A stretch of DNA of 64,000 nt from positions 60,096-124,095 of the forward strand of contig CAZRHH010000003.1 of the NCBI GenBank assembly GCA_964599885.1. The letters are read 5' to 3'. Shown piece after piece: positions 53,039 to 61,120 of this stretch. Below the pieces are notes generated by a model. It did not search any database, was not told where the DNA came from, and saw only the letters and a list, made by a program, of their open reading frames with translations. Source of the stretch: CAZRHH01 sp964599885 (lineage in GTDB: Bacteria > Chloroflexota > Dehalococcoidia > DSTF01 > JACRBR01). Numbering within the stretch: position 1 is the first letter of the stretch; every line of letters begins with the position of its first letter. Position numbers and translations under genes: made by a program.

Positions 53039-53243
53039 GCAATCGCTCGACCGCCTCGCGATGATCGCGTTTGGGCTGTTCCTCGCGGTCTGCTCGGTCG
53101 CCGTGATCGGCTTCATCGTCTTCGCACAGTTCGGCGGCGCGGCGGCCCTCGTCGCCGCGGCGGCGATGACGATCGTCGTGGCGTTGATCGTGCTCGGCCT
53201 CAACCAGGCCGTCGGCTCATACACAGAAGGAGAGCCGAGATGA
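53025..53243 (+). CDS. Small two-helix membrane protein
   Basis: 72 residues with GGAGG 5 bp before the ATG, inside the 3' end of the lipoprotein gene. Two helices (MIAFGLFLAVCSVAVIGFIV and LVAAAAMTIVVALIVLGLN) are joined by a short loop. It belongs to the copper operon by overlap on both sides. The function is unknown. Confidence 0.65.
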   Translation: MKISEQSLDRLAMIAFGLFLAVCSVAVIGFIVFAQFGGAAALVAAAAMTIVVALIVLGLNQAVGSYTEGEPR

Positions 53244-53323
53244 ACACGCAGGCAAAGATCATCGTCGGGGTCCTCGTCGCGGCCGTGGTCGGGCTCGGGA
53301 TCACCGTCGGTGTTCGCTATTGA
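53240..53323 (+). CDS. Very small single-helix membrane protein (27 aa)
   Basis: ATG 53240 overlaps the previous stop (ATGA) and has GAAGGAGAG upstream. The product is MNTQAKIIVGVLVAAVVGLG followed by ITVGVRY, one membrane helix with a charged start. The coupling and the ribosome-binding site support translation. It may be a regulator or stabiliser of the copper pump, as small membrane proteins often are. Confidence 0.55.
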   Translation: MNTQAKIIVGVLVAAVVGLGITVGVRY

Positions 53324-53397
53324 CCGCGTCATCAACAGCGGCGGCGGGAGAGGAAGCCCTGTGTCGCGATAGGTGTCAGGCGTCGGCGAGGTGAGCA

Positions 53398-55074
53398 GTG
53401 AACCCCGGACTCCCGTCCTCCGAGAAGCGTCGCCGCTACCGAGAGGTGGCATCCATCCTGAGCCGGCACGGACTGGGCGCGCTGACGGCGGGTTTCGGGA
53501 TGACGCGCGTGATCCCCTTCCATCGCGGCCTCCTCGGTCACGCGAAACGCGAGACGCCCTATTCGACCGCTGAACACATGCGATTGGCGCTCGAAGAGCT
53601 TGGTACGACAGCAATCAAGCTGGGGCAGATTCTGAGCACCCGTCCGGACCTCGTTCCACCGGAGTTCGTGATTGAGTTCGAGAAGCTCCGCGACCGCGTG
53701 CCGGCGGTGCCGACGGAGTCTATTGTCGCGATCATCGAGCGCGAACTCTGCTGCGAAGCGAGCGAGATCTTTGAGCACTTCGATCCGGAGCCGCTCGCGG
53801 CGGCATCGATCGGACAGGTGCACGCGGCGACGCTGCGCGACGGCAAACCGGTCGTGGTGAAAGTACGCAAGCCCGGCGTCGCCGAAACCGTCGCCACCGA
53901 CCTCGCTATCCTCGCGGACCTCGCCAGGCGCGCCGCCCGTCAAGAACTCGCGCCAGCGACCTACGACCTCGAAGCGCTTGTCGACGACTTCGGCTGGACG
54001 CTGCGCTCAGAGCTCGACTACGTGCGCGAAGGCCGGAACGCAGACCGCCTGCGCGAGATCCTCGCCGCCGATCCTCGCGTCGTCATACCCCAGATCCACT
54101 GGCGCTTCACGACCTCCTCAGTTCTTGTCATGGATCGCATCGCAGGTACGCGCATCGGCGACTTCGCGCTGCTCGACGAGGCGGGCATCGACCGGACGCA
54201 GGTCGCCCGGACGAGCGCCGAGGTGCTGATGGCCCAGGTGTTCGAGGCCGGATTCTTCCACGCGGACCCGCATCCAGGCAATTTCCTCGTGATGGACGAC
54301 GGCCGCATAGCGATGCTTGACTTCGGCATGGTCGGACAGCTCGATGAGGAGCTGCGACACCTCTTCTGGCAACTCTTGATCGCGACCGTGCAGCAGGACG
54401 CCGCGGCTATGACCGATGGGCTGGAGGCGCTCGGCGTGCTCCGCTCGCCTGCCGTCCGCGAGGCCGTCCGCCGCGACATGCACCACCTCCTCGAACGCTA
54501 CTACGGCCTGTCGATCGACCAGTTCGACATGAGCCAGTACATCGATGACCTGCGCGCAATCGTGCGTCGGCATGGGCTGCAGCTCCCGGCGGAACTGGCG
54601 TTAGTGTTGAAGACCGTCGCTATGAGCGAAGGGCTATGGCGTCAGCTCGACCCGGCATTCAACGCCGCAGGTGTCGCCGAGCCGTTCGTCGAGCGCGCCG
54701 CCAAAGAGATGTATTCGCCACGGACGTGGGGGAAGCGAATCGTACGCGCCGGCGGCGACATGGTGGAGCTCGGCGCCTATCTCCCTGGGCAGCTTCGGCG
54801 CATCGCCGCCCGCCTGGATCGCGGCGAGTTCGAGGTTACGCTGCGTCACCGTGACTTGGACGAATCCCTCAACCGGCTGAGTTCAATGATCACGCGCCTG
54901 TCGATCGCGATCGTCGCGGCCGCGTTCATCATGGGGCTGCCCGTACTGGCGACGGTGTATGAGCCGCCCGGCTGGAGTGTGATGGGGCCGATCTGGTTCT
55001 TCTCGGGCATTGCGGTGATCGTGGCGTTGATCGGGCGGCTGGGGGTGGCCGGTCGAAGGCCGCCAAGACACTAG
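53398..55074 (+). CDS. ABC1/UbiB-family atypical protein kinase
   Basis: A 558-residue protein (GTG start 53398). Family motifs in order are KLGQILSTRPDLVPPEF (KxGQ), AAASIGQVHAATLRDG (Ala-rich nucleotide loop), VVKVRKPG (lysine), FHADPHPGNFLVMDDG (catalytic loop) and LDFGMVGQL (DFG). Two C-terminal helices (LSIAIVAAAFIMGLPVLAT and GPIWFFSGIAVIVALIG) anchor it in the membrane. UbiB proteins support quinone biosynthesis or lipid handling. It lies 74 bp after the copper operon and may be transcribed with it. Confidence 0.9.
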   Translation: MNPGLPSSEKRRRYREVASILSRHGLGALTAGFGMTRVIPFHRGLLGHAKRETPYSTAEHMRLALEELGTTAIKLGQILSTRPDLVPPEFVIEFEKLRDRVPAVPTESIVAIIERELCCEASEIFEHFDPEPLAAASIGQVHAATLRDGKPVVVKVRKPGVAETVATDLAILADLARRAARQELAPATYDLEALVDDFGWTLRSELDYVREGRNADRLREILAADPRVVIPQIHWRFTTSSVLVMDRIAGTRIGDFALLDEAGIDRTQVARTSAEVLMAQVFEAGFFHADPHPGNFLVMDDGRIAMLDFGMVGQLDEELRHLFWQLLIATVQQDAAAMTDGLEALGVLRSPAVREAVRRDMHHLLERYYGLSIDQFDMSQYIDDLRAIVRRHGLQLPAELALVLKTVAMSEGLWRQLDPAFNAAGVAEPFVERAAKEMYSPRTWGKRIVRAGGDMVELGAYLPGQLRRIAARLDRGEFEVTLRHRDLDESLNRLSSMITRLSIAIVAAAFIMGLPVLATVYEPPGWSVMGPIWFFSGIAVIVALIGRLGVAGRRPPRH

Positions 55075-55084
55075 CTGGATGGCG

Positions 55085-55288
55085 TCATCTGAAGTAGGTG
55101 ATCATGATCCCCATGTTGTCGGGATCCGACTCCATTTGGTTGTACTGCTGATGAATCCGGATCCTCTGGCCGACCCATATAGATCGGATCGTCGTCCATG
55201 TGGACGACCTCATCGACCGAGTGCCCCGCCGTACCGGCAAGGCGATGACCGCCGCGAAGACCATCACAACCGCCGCTTTTCCAATCAC
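55085..55288 (-). CDS. Possible small exported protein
   Basis: 67 codons starting at GTG 55288 with AAAGGA 7 bp upstream. The N-terminus (MIGKAAVVMVFAAVIALPV) resembles a signal peptide. The rest (IRIHQQYNQMESDPDNMGIM) is polar. It is divergent from the second csoR. The frame is interrupted-looking, because a neighbouring phase also reads plausibly (DEVVHMDDDPIYMGRPEDP), so it may be decayed. It is the only candidate in the 317-bp gap 55075-55391. Confidence 0.35.
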   Translation of the reverse strand: MIGKAAVVMVFAAVIALPVRRGTRSMRSSTWTTIRSIWVGQRIRIHQQYNQMESDPDNMGIMITYFR

Positions 55289-55353
55289 GGGGACATCCTT
55301 TCGCGTCCAACGATACGGCGCCTCGCACGGCGTTGGATAGGGCCGATTGGCAC

Positions 55354-55384
55354 TTGATAGCGGTACTCCCTACCCCCGTATGAT
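55354..55384 (+). promoter_or_regulatory. Promoter and candidate CsoR operator of the second copper operon
   Basis: TTGATA (55354-55359) and TATGAT (55379-55384) are 19 bp apart and enclose the C-rich element TACTCCCTACCCCCG shared in part with 49955-49974. Transcription would begin about 55391, at or next to ATG 55392, so the mRNA may be leaderless. Confidence 0.45.
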
Positions 55385-55391
55385 AGCGAGG

Positions 55392-55676
55392 ATGAAGCAA
55401 AAGCCAAACTCGTATGCCGCCGACAAGGAAAACCTGCTCTTGCGTCTCAACCGCATCGAGGGTCAGACCAGGGGCATCGCGCGGATGGTCGAAGAGGATC
55501 GCTATTGTGTCGACGTTCTGCAGCAAATCGCGTCGATGCAGTCTGCCGCCGACGCGGTGGCGATGATCCTGCTTGAGAACCATGTGAAGGGCTGCGTCGC
55601 CGAAGGTCTGCGGACGGGCAAGGAAGAGCGTGTCGATGAGGTGGTCGCCGTTATCCGCAAGTATCTCAAAAGGTAG
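55392..55676 (+). CDS. csoR: CsoR-family copper-sensing repressor (copy 2)
   Basis: 94 residues from ATG 55392; the open frame extends upstream to 55347, but that region holds the promoter. Ligands C39, H64 and C68 lie in EEDRYCVDVLQQ and LLENHVKGC. It shares LLLRLNRIEGQTRGIARMVE with copy 1. It is the first gene of an operon with an ABC exporter and cupredoxins (next gene 6 bp on), which it probably autoregulates. Confidence 0.88.
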   Translation: MKQKPNSYAADKENLLLRLNRIEGQTRGIARMVEEDRYCVDVLQQIASMQSAADAVAMILLENHVKGCVAEGLRTGKEERVDEVVAVIRKYLKR

Positions 55677-55682
55677 AGCGTC

Positions 55683-56789
55683 ATGAGCGTTCCCGTCGCG
55701 CGCCGGAATCTCTTCGCTGAGAAGGGGCGCTTCGCCATCTCGGTAGCCGGTGTGGCGTTCGCGGTGTTGCTCATCCTCATCGTGCTGGCGCTGTATCGCG
55801 GCTTCAGCCGCTCCGGCCAGACGTTCCGCGAGCTGCCGGGCCAGCTCTGGGTCGTCCAACAGGGGACGACCGATCCGTTCCATTCCATGTCTCTTGTTGG
55901 CCGGTCGGAACTTAGTGACGTTCAGGGTGTCGATGGGGTCGCGGCGGTCGTGCCCGTCCTCTCGCGCACCATGGAGTTCACGGTGGATCGCACGACGGAA
56001 AGCGGGCGGCTCATCGCGCTCGATGTCGACGCTGCGTTGGCTCTGCCCGACGAGACGAAACGTCGATTCTTGCCATCGGAAGGGACAATCGTGATTGACG
56101 AGACCCTCAGCCGGATCACCGGCATGGGGACGGGCGACAGCGCCCGGTTCAATCAGACATCCCTGGTCGTGAACCACGTGGAACCGGCGAGCGCGGAGGC
56201 GTTCGCACCCTTCATCTTCCTGAATTACGGCGATGCGAAGATCATCTTCGGCCGGGACGATCTCGTGAGTTATGGGATGATCATCGTGACTCCCGACGCG
56301 AAGCCCGCGGAGGTAGCCGATGCGATAGAGGCCGCCAATCCCGAGTTGCGCGTCTTCACCTCCAGCGAGTTCGCAACGTCGATTCGCAAGGAGATCGACG
56401 AGAGCTTCCTCCCGATCATCACAGTGCTGCTCGTCATCGGATTCGTCGTAGGCGCCGCCGTGGTCGGCCTCACGATCTACACGGCGACGATCGAGCGCTC
56501 GCGTGAGTTCGGCGTGATGAAGGCTGTCGGCGGTTCCGCCGGCTTCCTCTACCGCATCGTCTTGTCGCAGAGCTCGATGCTCACGGCTGCAGGGTTCGTC
56601 GTGGGCCTCGTGGCGGCCTGGTCCGTGGCACAGCTCGTGCGGGAGCTGGTGCCAGACTTTGTCACGATTTTCCGGGCGCAGGACGTGATCGCTGTGTTTG
56701 GCGGCACAGTCCTCATGGCGCTCGTTGCGTCGTTCGTGCCGGTGCGGCGGATCAACTCCATCGACCCGGCGATAGTGTTCAAGGCGTGA
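55683..56789 (+). CDS. ABC transporter permease, MacB/FtsX-DevC type
   Basis: A 368-residue permease with a first helix (ISVAGVAFAVLLILIVLALY), a periplasmic domain of about 200 residues, and three C-terminal helices beginning LPIITVLLVIGFVVGAAVVG followed by TIYTATIERSREFGVMKAVG, the FtsX-domain signature. Such proteins drive mechanotransmission or export of lipoproteins and small molecules rather than import. Here a copper regulator precedes it and the ATPase follows after 1 bp. A role in copper or damaged-protein handling at the outer face is inferred. Confidence 0.85.
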   Translation: MSVPVARRNLFAEKGRFAISVAGVAFAVLLILIVLALYRGFSRSGQTFRELPGQLWVVQQGTTDPFHSMSLVGRSELSDVQGVDGVAAVVPVLSRTMEFTVDRTTESGRLIALDVDAALALPDETKRRFLPSEGTIVIDETLSRITGMGTGDSARFNQTSLVVNHVEPASAEAFAPFIFLNYGDAKIIFGRDDLVSYGMIIVTPDAKPAEVADAIEAANPELRVFTSSEFATSIRKEIDESFLPIITVLLVIGFVVGAAVVGLTIYTATIERSREFGVMKAVGGSAGFLYRIVLSQSSMLTAAGFVVGLVAAWSVAQLVRELVPDFVTIFRAQDVIAVFGGTVLMALVASFVPVRRINSIDPAIVFKA

Positions 56790-56790
56790 C

Positions 56791-57651
56791 ATGAACGCAG
56801 ACGACCACGTCATCCTGCGCGCTATTGGCGTCACGAAAGTCTTTGGCGAAGGCGAGACTGCGGTGCGCGCCGTCGACGGTGTTGACCTTGCGGTGTCAGC
56901 CGGCGAGATGGTGCTGATCATGGGTCCGTCGGGTTCCGGCAAGACGACCTTGCTGACGATGCTCGGCGGTCTCCTCCGCCCGACTGCCGGGTCGATCTTC
57001 ATCGACGAGACAGATATCACAAAGCTCAGCGATGCCCAGCTGACACCGGTGCGCCGCAAGAGCGTGGGATTCATTTTCCAGTCGTTCAACCTCTGGGAAA
57101 CGCTCAGCGTCGAGGAGAACATCGAGCTCACGCTCAACATGGCCGGCATCGTCGGCGCCCAGGCAAAGAATCGCGCACGCGCCCTGCTTGAGGATCGCGG
57201 ACTCGGTCCGCGGCTGCGATTCAGGGCGCGCGATCTTTCGGGAGGAGAGAAGCAACGCGTTTCGATTGCCCGGGCTCTGGCCAACGAGCCGCGTCTCCTG
57301 CTCGCCGACGAACCGACGGCGAACCTCGACTCGAAGCATGGCCGCGACGTCATGCATCTCCTGCACGACATCTCGCGGAGTGGTGACCGCGCCGTCATTG
57401 TCGTCAGCCACGACGAGCGGATCCGCGAGGTAGCCGACCGCGTGCTGTGGCTTGAGGACGGGCGCATCCGCAACATCGGCCTGATGGTGCGCGATCCGGT
57501 CTGCGGCATGAGCGTCGAGGCGGAGAATGCCGCCGCGTCGCTCGAGAATGGTGGTCAGACGTACTACTTCTGCTCGCGCGGCTGCAGCTGGGAGTTCAAG
57601 GAGTCGCCGGAGAAATTCAGCAAGCGATCGACGGAGGTCAGAACATCATGA
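56791..57651 (+). CDS. ABC transporter ATPase (MacB-like) fused to a C-terminal YHS domain
   Basis: 286 residues. Residues 1-228 are a LolD/MacB-type ATPase: Walker A IMGPSGSGKTTLLTMLGGLL, Q-loop VGFIFQSFNLWETLS, signature LSGGEKQRVSIARAL, Walker B LLLADEPTANLDS, H-loop VIVVSHDERIREVADRV. Residues about 232-286 are a YHS domain (VRDPVCGMSVEAENAAA, then QTYYFCSRGCSWEFKESPEK) with the Cys triad of metal-binding YHS proteins. I know of no standard MacB ATPase with this tail; it could make transport copper-responsive. It overlaps the next gene by 4 bp. Confidence 0.85.
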   Translation: MNADDHVILRAIGVTKVFGEGETAVRAVDGVDLAVSAGEMVLIMGPSGSGKTTLLTMLGGLLRPTAGSIFIDETDITKLSDAQLTPVRRKSVGFIFQSFNLWETLSVEENIELTLNMAGIVGAQAKNRARALLEDRGLGPRLRFRARDLSGGEKQRVSIARALANEPRLLLADEPTANLDSKHGRDVMHLLHDISRSGDRAVIVVSHDERIREVADRVLWLEDGRIRNIGLMVRDPVCGMSVEAENAAASLENGGQTYYFCSRGCSWEFKESPEKFSKRSTEVRTS

Positions 57652-58280
57652 TGTGGGACAGCGACGGCTGGTGGATCGTCATGTGGATCTGGATGACCTT
57701 GTTCTGGGTCGGGGTGATCGTCGGAGCCGTCTGGCTCATGAGGTCGTTTCGAGGTGGCCCTGGCGGCGGGGGCGCCGTTCACGAAATCCTGGACCGCCGC
57801 CTCGCCGGAGGAGACATCGACATCGAAGAGCACCGCAGGCTCAGCGCTGAGCTAGGCGGATCTGGCCGCGGCAGAAGTGGTGAGCCGAGGTTCGGCTTGC
57901 TGATTGCGCTGGTCGTTGTGCTTGGCTTCGTGGCGATGGCAACTACTGTGGCACTCACTTCGGGCTGGGACGGCTGGAACATGCACGGAGGCGGCCGCAA
58001 CACCTCGGGTTCTACGGTCGTCCAGGGCGGCGCCAAGGCGAACGTGACAATCGAAGGCTTCGCATTTGAGGCCGGGAATCTCGAAGTGCCGGTCGGCGCG
58101 ACGGTGACCTGGACCAACGAGGACTCGGCGCCACACGATGCGACCGCTCGCGATGCCGACTGGAAGACGGAACGCCTGTCGGACGGCGAAAGCGATACGC
58201 TGACGTTCGACAACCCGGGCTCCTATGACTACTACTGCTCGATACATCCGAGCATGAAGGCCAGGCTGGTCGTCCGGTAG
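57648..58280 (+). CDS. SHOCT-like/membrane/cupredoxin fusion protein
   Basis: 210 residues: a Trp-rich first helix, a short SHOCT-like segment (AVHEILDRRLAGGDIDIEEH), a second helix (LLIALVVVLGFVAMATTVAL), a Gly-rich linker and a C-terminal cupredoxin from about residue 130 (VTIEGFAFEAGNLEVPVGAT). The type 1 copper ligands are present: His in SAPHDATARD, and Cys, His and Met in YDYYCSIHPSMKARLVV. The cupredoxin faces the periplasm. It probably binds copper exported by the operon's transporter or carries electrons. Confidence 0.82.
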   Translation: MMWDSDGWWIVMWIWMTLFWVGVIVGAVWLMRSFRGGPGGGGAVHEILDRRLAGGDIDIEEHRRLSAELGGSGRGRSGEPRFGLLIALVVVLGFVAMATTVALTSGWDGWNMHGGGRNTSGSTVVQGGAKANVTIEGFAFEAGNLEVPVGATVTWTNEDSAPHDATARDADWKTERLSDGESDTLTFDNPGSYDYYCSIHPSMKARLVVR

Positions 58281-58309
58281 GCCGAGCGAGAACAGACAGG
58301 AGAAGAACG

Positions 58310-58453
58310 ATGGAACGTGATGTAGTGTGCGGGATGGACGTCGATCCTAAGACGGCGCCAGCGAAGAGCGAGCACCAGGGCAAGACCTACTACTTTTGTG
58401 CCCCCGGCTGCAAGAAGGGGTTCGACGCGGATCCGTCGAAGTACGTGAAATAG
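58310..58453 (+). CDS. Stand-alone YHS-domain protein (47 aa)
   Basis: Starts at ATG 58310 behind CAGGAGAAG and ends TAG 58451-58453. The whole protein is one YHS domain: ERDVVCGMDVDPKTAPAKSE, then YYFCAPGCKKGFDADPSKYV, with C7, C30 and C34. It probably works as a soluble copper chaperone for the YHS-bearing ATPases. It is the last gene of the csoR-ABC-cupredoxin operon. Confidence 0.8.
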   Translation: MERDVVCGMDVDPKTAPAKSEHQGKTYYFCAPGCKKGFDADPSKYVK

Positions 58454-58940
58454 GAACTGCGCGCTGCTCCAAGGGCATCATCGCGGCCGAGCGAAGGCTC
58501 GTCGAACAGATGTGCGCTGATGGCGTTGGCTCATGGCTTAGCTACGCTTGTGGCGCGCTGGCCGAGATACCGATCGGGCGCTACGTCGTCGTCGCTGATC
58601 GGACCGAGACGTTGTCGCGCTAAGCGCCTTTTTGGTCGGACCCTTTGCGACGGAGGCCACTCCACGCGTCAAGCCGCGACGCAACTCCGCTGGATTGAAG
58701 TTCAGACACCCACGCTCATGGCAACTGCGCCCAGCGATACCAGAGCGCGGGCGTTGTAGGCGCTCCTCCTGGGCAGCACGGACGGCCGCCTCTTCTCCAA
58801 GCTAGTCGACGCGGGGTCAGGCCTTTTCGGCAGACCTGTACATGCCATATGGCCCGTCTAGTGCTGTCTGCTCGGCTCTGCTGCGAACGCGCAGCTTCCT
58901 CGATAGTGCGTCTGAGGGCTTGACCTTGTTGGAGGAGACT
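58454..58940. other. Gene-free stretch
   Basis: About 490 bp in which I find no supported gene. Short open frames at 58396-58759 are Arg/Ala-rich with no domain. The last bases hold the GGAGGA ribosome-binding site (58931-58936) of the multicopper oxidase gene. Confidence 0.4.
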
Positions 58941-60017
58941 ATGCGACGACGAATGTGGTTAGCGCTGCCATGGCTGGGAATCATGCTCGGTGCGGGGCTC
59001 GTCCTGAGCTTGAGCGCCTGTAGTGATCCCACGCCCCGCGCGTCGGCGACCACCGAGCGCTTTGGCCCTCCCGATGCTGAGGTCACCGAGGAAGGCGACT
59101 GGAAGGCTATCCATCTCACGGCCTCGAAATTCGATTGGCAGTTTCGCGACGACCAGGAACTGGTGGAGGTGTGGGGCTACAACGAACAGATCCCCGGCCC
59201 GACGCTCCATTTTCGCGAGGGCGACAAACTCCGCGTCTACTTTCGGAACGACCTCGATGAAGCGTCCAGTGTCCACTGGCACGGCCTGATCGTGCCGTAC
59301 TCCATGGACGGCATCGGCGGACTGACGCAGCCGCCCGTGATGCCGGGCGAGACGTTCGTCTACGAATTCGACATACCGGCCACGCCCGGGACCTTTATGT
59401 ACCACGCGCACATGAACGACATGGAACAGGTCGGGATGGGGTTGAGCGGCGCCTTCGTCGTCGACCCGCGCGACGGCGGCGACGGGCGGTACGACCAGGA
59501 TCGCGTGTTGCTGCTCAACAACATCGAAGGCCGCTATCTGGTGAATGGGAAGGAGTTTCCGAATATCGAGCCGTGGGTGGTGCGCAAGGGCGATGTGCTT
59601 CGGGTGCGCATGATCAACATCAGTCCGATCGAGATCCACCCGATGCACTTCCACGGCCATTTCACGAAGGAGGTCGCGAAGGACGGCACCGACTTTGGCG
59701 ATGCGAAGGAAGGCCGCACCGAGAACACCGTGCTCCTGGTACCCGGCCAGACCATTGATGTCGAAGTGCGGATGAACGCTCCGGGCAAGGGCGTCTGGAT
59801 ATTCCACTGCCATGTCCTCTCGCACGTGATGGGGCCGGACGGCAAGTCGCTGAACATCGCGCTGGCGAACGGCGGCATGGTGATCCCAGTCGTCTACGAG
59901 GAAAGCGTCAACATCGACCAGATCATGACCCTGCTGACGGACGCCATCGCCAGCATCAAGACCAGCGCCGGCGGCACGATCGCACCCGTGAACTCGTCGA
60001 CGCACAACGCGCACTAG
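58941..60017 (+). CDS. Multicopper oxidase, lipoprotein
   Basis: 358 residues from ATG 58941 (the open frame extends to 58842 but lacks a signal and ribosome site there). The signal peptide ends in lipobox SLSACSD. Copper motifs in order: SVHWHGLIVP, FMYHAHMNDME, IEIHPMHFHGHF and WIFHCHVLSHVM, the last giving the type 1 Cys-His-Met and trinuclear His ligands. The length is that of a compact multicopper oxidase. It may oxidise Cu(I) or another reductant at the cell surface. It lies 14 bp before a cupredoxin gene. Confidence 0.88.
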   Translation: MRRRMWLALPWLGIMLGAGLVLSLSACSDPTPRASATTERFGPPDAEVTEEGDWKAIHLTASKFDWQFRDDQELVEVWGYNEQIPGPTLHFREGDKLRVYFRNDLDEASSVHWHGLIVPYSMDGIGGLTQPPVMPGETFVYEFDIPATPGTFMYHAHMNDMEQVGMGLSGAFVVDPRDGGDGRYDQDRVLLLNNIEGRYLVNGKEFPNIEPWVVRKGDVLRVRMINISPIEIHPMHFHGHFTKEVAKDGTDFGDAKEGRTENTVLLVPGQTIDVEVRMNAPGKGVWIFHCHVLSHVMGPDGKSLNIALANGGMVIPVVYEESVNIDQIMTLLTDAIASIKTSAGGTIAPVNSSTHNAH

Positions 60018-60031
60018 GCAGGAGATAGACG

Positions 60032-60529
60032 ATGACTTCTATGCAACGATCGGCCTCGACGGGGATCGTGCTCGCGGCCTTGGCCTCGGCTCTGCTGGGC
60101 GTCGGGTGCGGCGAAACGGGTGACGCGGATCCAACCCCCGTGCAGACGTTCAAGATCACGCCGGCGGCGAACGCGACCGTCGAAGGCACACCCACGCAAG
60201 CGACGACGCCTGCGGACCAGCCTACATCGCCTCCTGCCGACGGGGGAGTCATTACGCTGGCCGGCATCAGCAGTGAGTTCGACAAGGAAGACCTCAAGGC
60301 GCGCGCCGGCAGTGTTACGATCGAATTTGACAATCGCGATGGCGGCGTCGTACACAATGTCCACGTCTACAAGGGCGACGACGCCGATGGCGACAGCGTC
60401 GGCGAGACGGAACTGGAAGCCGGCCCGGTGACGCAGACGCTTACGATGGACCTGGAGCCTGGTGAGTACTTCTACGTATGCGACGCCCACCCGGCGACGA
60501 TGGAGGGAACGCTGACGGTGGAGGATTAG
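60032..60529 (+). CDS. Cupredoxin-domain lipoprotein
   Basis: 165 residues. The signal peptide ends LLGVGCGE, giving a lipoprotein. A Thr/Pro-rich linker (TPTQATTPADQPTSPPADGG) precedes a cupredoxin with ligands His in GGVVHNVHVYKG and Cys, His and Met in YFYVCDAHPATMEGTL. It is a likely electron or copper partner of the multicopper oxidase, with which it forms an operon. Confidence 0.85.
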   Translation: MTSMQRSASTGIVLAALASALLGVGCGETGDADPTPVQTFKITPAANATVEGTPTQATTPADQPTSPPADGGVITLAGISSEFDKEDLKARAGSVTIEFDNRDGGVVHNVHVYKGDDADGDSVGETELEAGPVTQTLTMDLEPGEYFYVCDAHPATMEGTLTVED

Positions 60530-60621
60530 ACCGAGGAGTCAAGCTCGAACGCGATGCCCGAGGCGGGCTTTGCCACCCGGATCAACGTCCGCTGCGCCGC
60601 ATGACGCGAGAGAGGCTGTCG

Positions 60622-61092
60622 ATGATAGGTGAGCTCAAGCAAGAGGAGATCGATCTCGTTTTACGCACGGAGCAGCTCGGGAGGATTGGATGTCACGTCG
60701 ACGGTCTAACCTACGTCGTGCCCGTGTCGTACGTCTTCAACGGCACGCACATCTATTGCCTCTCCGCTGAGGGCATGAAGCTCCGCATGATGCGGGAGAA
60801 CCCACGTGTCTGCTTCGAAGTGGAACAGGTCACGCGTTGGTACAACTGGCAGACCGTTATCGTCTGGGGCACGTTCGAAGAGCTGCACGGCGAAGAAGCC
60901 GAACGCGCCTACCGGCTGGTGCATTCACGGTTGACTCCGCTCATCGAGTTTGAGTCGCGAGCAAGTGCCGGCGATCCCCCTCCACCCGGCGTCGCGGCGA
61001 CGCAGTTTGTCCTCTATCGCATCAAGGTCGAGGAGCGGAGCGGGCGCTTTGAGAGGCTCTCAGCGGGGCTCGTCGAAGGCGGTGCGGTGTAG
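60622..61092 (+). CDS. Pyridoxamine 5'-phosphate oxidase-like flavin-binding protein
   Basis: 156 residues from ATG 60622, 6 bp after GAGAGG; longer starts at 60601 or 60478 lack a site. The split-barrel core has IGELKQEEIDLVLRTEQLGR, VDGLTYVVPVSYVFNGTHIY, CLSAEGMKLRMMRENPRVCF and WQTVIVWGTFEEL, which match the nitroimidazole-resistance/PNPOx-like group that binds FMN or heme. The position after copper proteins and near NnrS/NirK-like genes suggests a nitrosative or redox stress role. Confidence 0.8.
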   Translation: MIGELKQEEIDLVLRTEQLGRIGCHVDGLTYVVPVSYVFNGTHIYCLSAEGMKLRMMRENPRVCFEVEQVTRWYNWQTVIVWGTFEELHGEEAERAYRLVHSRLTPLIEFESRASAGDPPPPGVAATQFVLYRIKVEERSGRFERLSAGLVEGGAV

Positions 61093-61120
61093 ACGTTCGT
61101 CCTACACAGGCGCGTGCGGA

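Noticed and set aside
55071..57509. An 812-residue minus-strand protein opposite the ABC operon
   Set aside because: It is an antisense shadow rich in Arg, Ser and His, with no domain, covering four well-supported plus-strand genes.
58396..58759. Small genes in the 58.4-58.9 kb gap
   Set aside because: They show no ribosome-binding site, no domain and mixed composition; the first overlaps the well-supported YHS gene.
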